Source: Flavobacterium sp. (lineage in GTDB: Bacteria; Bacteroidota; Bacteroidia; Flavobacteriales; Flavobacteriaceae). Taken from it: 64,000 bases of DNA. A model generated the notes under the pieces. It did no database searches. It was given only the letters and a program-made list of their open reading frames with translations, and had not been told where the DNA came from. The stretch lies in NCBI RefSeq assembly GCF_004295795.1, contig NZ_SEBR01000005.1, positions 1 to 64,000 of the forward strand, written 5' to 3'. How positions within the stretch are numbered: position 1 is the stretch's first letter; each line of letters starts with the position of its first letter. The translations under genes and the position numbers were made by a program. Below are positions 59,982 through 64,000 of the stretch, piece after piece.

Positions 59982-61142
59982 ATGTCAAAAGAAGTAAAAT
60001 CGGTCGAGTACGGCCTTGAAAAAATATTTGAGGGCGCGCAGGATTTCTTGCCGCTATTGGGAACAGATTACGTGGAGCTTTACGTCGGAAACGCCAAACA
60101 AGCCGCGCATTATTACAAAACCGCTTTCGGGTTCCAGTCTTTGGCTTACGCCGGATTGGAAACAGGCGTGAGAGATCGCGCGTCTTACGTTTTGCAACAA
60201 GGCAAGATCAGACTCGTGCTGACAACGCCTTTGACGAACGATTCGATCCTGAACGACCACCTGAAAAAACACGGAGACGCGGTAAAAGTCGCGGCTTTGT
60301 GGGTTGAAGATGCCAGAAGTGCGTTCGAGGAAACCACAAAACGCGGAGCGAAACCTTTCATGGAACCAACTGTCGAGAAAGACGAATTCGGTGAAGTGGT
60401 TCGTTCCGGAATCTACACTTATGGAGAAACCGTGCACATGTTTGTCGAGCGCAAAAACTACAATGGACCGTTTTTGCCGGGTTACGTGAAATGGGAATCC
60501 GACTATAATCCAAGTGACACCGGACTGAAATACATCGATCACATGGTGGGGAACGTCGGTTGGAACGAGATGAACACGTGGGTGAAGTGGTACGAGGAAG
60601 TCATGGGATTCGTGAATTTCCTTTCGTTCGACGACAAACAGATCAATACCGAATATTCTGCATTGATGTCAAAAGTCATGTCAAACGGAAACGGACGCAT
60701 CAAATTCCCTATCAACGAACCGGCCGAAGGAAAGAAAAAATCCCAAATCGAGGAATATCTCGATTTCTACGGCGGACCCGGAATCCAGCACATGGCAATC
60801 GCGACAGACGATATCCTGACGACAGTGACGCAATTGCGCGAAAGAGGCGTCGAGTTTTTGTCAGCGCCACCCGCTGAATATTATGCCGATGTTCCGAATC
60901 GTCTTGGCGAGCACATGAAAATGATGAAGGAAGATCTGAACGTGATCCAAAAGCTCGCGATTTTGGTTGATGCCGACGAAGAAGGTTATTTGCTTCAGAT
61001 TTTCACCAAACCGCTTCAGGATCGTCCGACGCTTTTCATAGAAATCATCCAACGAATGGGAGCGAAAGGCTTTGGTGCCGGAAACTTCAAAGCATTGTTC
61101 GAGTCGATCGAAAGAGAGCAAGCTAAACGCGGAACTCTCTAA
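59982..61142 (+). CDS. hppD: 4-hydroxyphenylpyruvate dioxygenase
   Basis: Turns 4-hydroxyphenylpyruvate into homogentisate, the substrate of the neighbouring hmgA. 386 residues in two vicinal-oxygen-chelate halves. The iron ligands are His187 (KYIDHMVGNV), His270 (GPGIQHMAIATDDI) and Glu354 (TLFIEIIQRMG). The ATG at 59982 fits relatives; a TTG at 59961 is less likely. It is the last gene of the hmgA operon; a terminator follows at 61163. Confidence 0.95.
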   Translation: MSKEVKSVEYGLEKIFEGAQDFLPLLGTDYVELYVGNAKQAAHYYKTAFGFQSLAYAGLETGVRDRASYVLQQGKIRLVLTTPLTNDSILNDHLKKHGDAVKVAALWVEDARSAFEETTKRGAKPFMEPTVEKDEFGEVVRSGIYTYGETVHMFVERKNYNGPFLPGYVKWESDYNPSDTGLKYIDHMVGNVGWNEMNTWVKWYEEVMGFVNFLSFDDKQINTEYSALMSKVMSNGNGRIKFPINEPAEGKKKSQIEEYLDFYGGPGIQHMAIATDDILTTVTQLRERGVEFLSAPPAEYYADVPNRLGEHMKMMKEDLNVIQKLAILVDADEEGYLLQIFTKPLQDRPTLFIEIIQRMGAKGFGAGNFKALFESIEREQAKRGTL

Positions 61143-61162
61143 AAAAGAATTGTTTACAATAG

Positions 61163-61190
61163 AAAATGTCTGCTTTTGCGGGCATTTTTT
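61163..61190 (+). terminator. Terminator after hppD
   Basis: The stem AAAATGTCTGC/GCGGGCATTTT (with a mismatch/wobble) is followed by a T tract. Confidence 0.75.
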
Positions 61191-61260
61191 GTTTTCGCAC
61201 GAATCAAGTCTGCAACGCCAAGTTTAAAATAACATTAGAATTCGCAAAAAAGGCATTTAC

Positions 61261-61272
61261 GAAAACGTTTTC
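61261..61272. promoter_or_regulatory. Palindromic operator shared with gdhA
   Basis: GAAAACGTTTTC, perfect 12-bp palindrome, in the context ACGAAAACGTTTTCAT that is identical over 16 nt to the copy at 41665-41680. It lies 33 nt upstream of the minus-33 element of the possible small RNA and 240 nt upstream of the DUF3108 gene. Confidence 0.55.
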
Positions 61273-61305
61273 ATTGTAAAATTTCTGTTAAATCGGAATT
61301 TTTTA

Positions 61306-61335
61306 TTGCAATTATGCAAAACCGACGTAAATTTG
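61306..61335 (+). promoter_or_regulatory. Promoter of the candidate small RNA
   Basis: TTG (61306-61308), 19 nt, TAAATTTG (61328-61335): a good match to the Bacteroidota consensus, with no start codon of a credible gene for 165 nt after it. Confidence 0.6.
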
Positions 61336-61341
61336 CATCGC

Positions 61342-61448
61342 ATTCAAGGGGTGGTTTCCTTGTCTCGCAATAAGTTTTTCATAATTATAGTTTTTTGGTT
61401 GGTTAATAGCATTGAGCCCGTTAGGAATTTCCTGACGGGTTTTTTGTT
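61342..61448 (+). ncRNA. Candidate small RNA or leader with terminator
   Basis: A promoter is followed by about 105 nt and a strong rho-independent hairpin (CCCGTTAGGAA/TTCCTGACGGG, 61417-61439) with a T tract. The interval contains a second small hairpin (AAGGGGTGGTTTCCTT) and no credible coding frame. It could be an independent sRNA or an attenuator leader of the DUF3108-kynA genes 60 nt downstream. I do not recognise an established RNA family. Confidence 0.45.
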
Positions 61449-61509
61449 TTATCATTTTTTTTGGAACGGAAATTGCCTAGACGCCCAAAAAAAAAGCTAT
61501 TTTTAGAAC

Positions 61510-62286
61510 ATGAAAAAGGTAATAGTATTCTTATTATTTGTCTTGACCGCCGGATTCACGACTCCAAGAGAAGATGCATTTGGCGTGGGAGAATACTTCA
61601 AATTCCGCATTCACTACGGTTTGGTGAACGCCGGTTATGCGACGCTTGAGGTTCAGGAGTCGATGAAAAACGGGAAAAAGATGTTCCACTCGGTGGGAAA
61701 AGGCTGGACAGTTGGAATGTCTCGGTTTTTCTTCAAGGTAGACGACACTTACGAGAGTTATTTCGACAAGATGACGTGTGTCCCGGTTCAGCACGTGAGA
61801 AAGATCGATGAAGGCGGATACATTCGCAACTCCGAAGCATTTTTCGACCAGGACGCAAATCGCGTTCTCGTAAAGGATTACAAGCGCAATAAGGAGAAAA
61901 CCTACGTGATTCCAGAAAAGACTCTCGACGCCGTTTCTATGTTCTATTACCTCAGAAACCATCCGAGCATCGACAAAATGACAGTCGGTCAAGCGATCAC
62001 GGTCGACATTTTTTTCGACGACGAGGTGATCAAGTTTAAGTTAAAATACATTGGTCAGGAAGATATATCGACTAAATTTGGGGTCGTTCCAACGATGATT
62101 TTCCGACCGCTAGTCCAGTCGGGCCGCGTTTTCAAAGAGGAAGAGAGCCTTACTGTCTGGATTTCAGACGATGATAACAAAGTACCGATTCGAATCAAGG
62201 CAAGTTTGGCTGTCGGTTCCATCAAAGCAGATCTCGAAAGCTTCAAGGGACTCAAACATTCATTCAAAGTAAAAGCTAAACCCTGA
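61510..62286 (+). CDS. DUF3108 domain protein
   Basis: A 258-residue exported protein: signal peptide (about 1-18), then a beta-rich domain with FKFRIHYGLVNAGYATLEV, a VDDTYESYFDKMTCVPVQHVRKI stretch, and SLTVWISDDDNKVPIRIKA close to the end. It matches the DUF3108 family of periplasmic proteins, role unknown. The stop overlaps the kynA start (TGATGG), so both are co-translated. The preceding sRNA-like region may control both. Confidence 0.8.
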   Translation: MKKVIVFLLFVLTAGFTTPREDAFGVGEYFKFRIHYGLVNAGYATLEVQESMKNGKKMFHSVGKGWTVGMSRFFFKVDDTYESYFDKMTCVPVQHVRKIDEGGYIRNSEAFFDQDANRVLVKDYKRNKEKTYVIPEKTLDAVSMFYYLRNHPSIDKMTVGQAITVDIFFDDEVIKFKLKYIGQEDISTKFGVVPTMIFRPLVQSGRVFKEEESLTVWISDDDNKVPIRIKASLAVGSIKADLESFKGLKHSFKVKAKP

Positions 62287-63230
62287 TGGCCGACTCTAAA
62301 ATATCGGATGAAATCCTTGATAACCTTGAGGAGAAATTCCGTGCCATTGACCAAAAAACCGAAACGCATCTCGAAGGTTTGCTCTGGTCGAAACCGATCA
62401 CTTATTGGGATTACATCCAAACCGATGCACTTCTGAACCTTCAAATACAACGCACGACTTTGCCCGATGAAATGGTTTTCATCATGTATCATCAGGTAAA
62501 CGAGCTGCTTTTCAAAATGATTTTGTGGGAAATCGAACAGGTTTGCCATACAGATAAACTCACGACGAAATTCTTCACGGAGCGATTGACGCGGATTTCG
62601 CGCTATTTCGATCTTTTGACCAATTCGTTCGACATCATGGGCGACGGAATGGAAGTCGAGCAATACATGAAATTCCGAAATACGTTGACGCCTGCAAGCG
62701 GATTCCAAAGCGCGCAATATCGCCTGATCGAATTTGCCTCGACCGATCTTATAAACCTTATAGATTACCGATTCCGTGCGACGATCGACAGGAATACACC
62801 GTTTTCACACGCTTTCGAACATCTGTATTGGCAAGCGGCCGGAAAGGATTATCACACGGGCAGAAAATCGGCGTTGCTCAACAATTTCGAGAAAAAGTAC
62901 AAAGACGAATTCCTTCGCTTCATGCAGGAATACAACACCATAAACCTGTGGCGCAAATTTTCGGAACTTCCCGAAGAGGATCGCCAAAACCCCGAATTGA
63001 GAGAAGCCATGCGCCATTACGACCACACGGTAAACGTAAAATGGGTCATGGGACATTTGAATGCCGCGCGAAAATACATCGACAGCGGACAAGGAGACGG
63101 CGAGGCGACCGGAGGCAGCGACTGGAAAAAGTACATGCATCCGAAATACCAACGCCGTATTTTCTTCCCTGAACTTTGGAGCGAGGAAGAACTCAGGAAT
63201 TGGGGCGAGGAAAAAAGTGTAACTGCGTAA
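62286..63230 (+). CDS. kynA: Tryptophan 2,3-dioxygenase
   Basis: Heme enzyme that converts L-tryptophan to N-formylkynurenine, the first step of the kynurenine route. 314 residues; IMYHQVNELLFKMILWEIEQV near the N-terminus, a helical core (LLTNSFDIMGDGMEVEQYMKFR), and HTVNVKWVMGHLNAARKYI with the likely heme-binding His close to the C-terminus. It overlaps the DUF3108 gene by one base. The later pathway gene nbaC is 50 kb away in this window. Confidence 0.95.
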   Translation: MADSKISDEILDNLEEKFRAIDQKTETHLEGLLWSKPITYWDYIQTDALLNLQIQRTTLPDEMVFIMYHQVNELLFKMILWEIEQVCHTDKLTTKFFTERLTRISRYFDLLTNSFDIMGDGMEVEQYMKFRNTLTPASGFQSAQYRLIEFASTDLINLIDYRFRATIDRNTPFSHAFEHLYWQAAGKDYHTGRKSALLNNFEKKYKDEFLRFMQEYNTINLWRKFSELPEEDRQNPELREAMRHYDHTVNVKWVMGHLNAARKYIDSGQGDGEATGGSDWKKYMHPKYQRRIFFPELWSEEELRNWGEEKSVTA

Positions 63231-63240
63231 AATCAAAGCA

Positions 63241-64000
63241 TTGAAAAGACTACAACTACTGATTTTACCCGTATTCCTGTTGCTTTTTGCCTGTGGTAAA
63301 TCTGATGAAGAAAAAACGGTCAAGAAACCTGTTGCCGAAAAGAAAATCGAGATCGTTGAATTTGGGTTCAAGCTCAACGATTTCGATGTTTTGAACGATA
63401 CGATCGTTTCGGGCGACACTTTCGGAAGCATTCTCGAAGAACAAAATTTCAATCCTACGCAAATCCATGATATTGTCGAGCAGGTTCGCGATACTTTTGA
63501 TGTCAGAAAAATCAGGGTCGGAAAACCTTACACGATCCTTCGCACGAAAGACGCGTCCAAAAAAGCACAGATTTTCATCTATCAACCCGACAGACTTAGT
63601 TATTACGTGGTCGATCTGCGTGATTCGATTGCCAAATCTTACAAGAAAGTCCGTCCGATAAAAATCAGAAGACGAACGATCGCCGCGGCACTCGACGGAT
63701 CGCTCACCGAAGAACTCGAACGCCAAAAGGTCGATCCGGCGCTGGCCAATCAAATTTCTACGGTTTACGCTTGGTCAATCGACTTCTTCAAACTCCAAAA
63801 AGGCGACAAATTCGCGATCACTTTTACCGAAAGATTCATCAACGACACGATTTACGACGGCGTCGAAGAAATGGAAGCCGCTTTTTTCGAATACAAAGGC
63901 AAACTCATTTACGCCTTTCCTTTCGTCCAGGACACGACTCGCGGCAAAGTCGCTTATTTTGACGAAGAGGGAAAAGTCCTCAAGAATTTCTTCCTCAAAG
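63241..64000 (+). CDS. M23-type metallopeptidase-related lipoprotein, N-terminal part
   Basis: A partial gene that runs off the window. It starts with TTG at 63241 (no ATG in frame near it): KRLQLLILPVFLLLFACGKSDEE, a lipobox-like signal with Cys about residue 19. The next about 230 residues have the SH3-like and OapA/LysM-like N-domain (VLNDTIVSGDTFGSILEEQNF, IRVGKPYTILRTKD, YYVVDLRDS) that precedes a peptidase M23 domain in envelope murein hydrolases of Bacteroidota. The catalytic domain, if present, lies beyond 64000. It is 10 bp after kynA. Confidence 0.75.
   Translation, partial: MKRLQLLILPVFLLLFACGKSDEEKTVKKPVAEKKIEIVEFGFKLNDFDVLNDTIVSGDTFGSILEEQNFNPTQIHDIVEQVRDTFDVRKIRVGKPYTILRTKDASKKAQIFIYQPDRLSYYVVDLRDSIAKSYKKVRPIKIRRRTIAAALDGSLTEELERQKVDPALANQISTVYAWSIDFFKLQKGDKFAITFTERFINDTIYDGVEEMEAAFFEYKGKLIYAFPFVQDTTRGKVAYFDEEGKVLKNFFLK

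Noticed and set aside
1..64000. tRNA, rRNA or intact insertion sequence
   Set aside because: None was recognised by eye; a tRNAscan or IS search could not be run here.

Overview
The window reads as a chromosomal segment of a Bacteroidota bacterium, most likely a Flavobacteriaceae member close to Flavobacterium. The signs are a PorZ-type protein of the type IX secretion system with a C-terminal sorting domain, a TonB receptor with a carboxypeptidase-like N-terminal domain next to surface lipoproteins, a MoxR/BatA-E operon, a barrel protein of a flavobacterial family, no Shine-Dalgarno sequences, and many promoters with the TAnnTTTG minus-7 box of this phylum. No rRNA, tRNA, CRISPR array, phage or intact insertion sequence was seen.

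Layout. 1-2.2 kb: end of an OmpA-type gene, then an accessory patch with an ATP-grasp protein, an overlapping CDI-type immunity protein and a decayed Clp-N-like gene. 2.2-9.2 kb: a papain-like hydrolase, then a TonB receptor and two lipoprotein genes divergent from a secreted endonuclease/phosphatase, probably a nutrient-scavenging locus. 9.3-18.5 kb: 3-hydroxyanthranilate dioxygenase, an aldehyde dehydrogenase, small envelope proteins, a phosphatase, a serine hydrolase and two oxidoreductases, with many intergenic repeats. 18.6-28.5 kb: a nine-gene MoxR/Bat operon with a tandem BatD pair. 28.5-41.4 kb: housekeeping genes (pheS, gpsA, nadD, gmk, yicC), a transporter, an AT-hook-like protein and a cystathionine gamma-synthase-type enzyme. 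41.7-54.3 kb: gdhA, porZ, recO, ileS, a DksA-like gene, lspA and uvrC. 54.3-64 kb: a patatin-barrel fusion, an amino-acid permease, tyrosine catabolism (hppD, hmgA), a possible small RNA, kynA and the start of an M23 peptidase.

Together kynA, nbaC, hppD, hmgA, the permease and gdhA suggest use of tryptophan, tyrosine and glutamate as carbon and nitrogen sources. One identical 16-nt stretch containing a 12-bp palindrome lies before gdhA and between hppD and the DUF3108-kynA pair, which hints at a common regulator.

The most unusual feature is intergenic. At least nine gaps carry short-period arrays (mostly 7 nt, one family 15 nt). The unit differs between loci, and usually a second array of the same unit faces it in inverted orientation. 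Arrays run up to start or stop codons, and two genes directly behind arrays (the aldehyde dehydrogenase and recO) have only TTG as a plausible start. A further hexamer array, (TGCTAC)x18, sits 2 nt past a stop codon. The isoleucyl-tRNA synthetase has the swapped active-site signature GIHH instead of HxGH.
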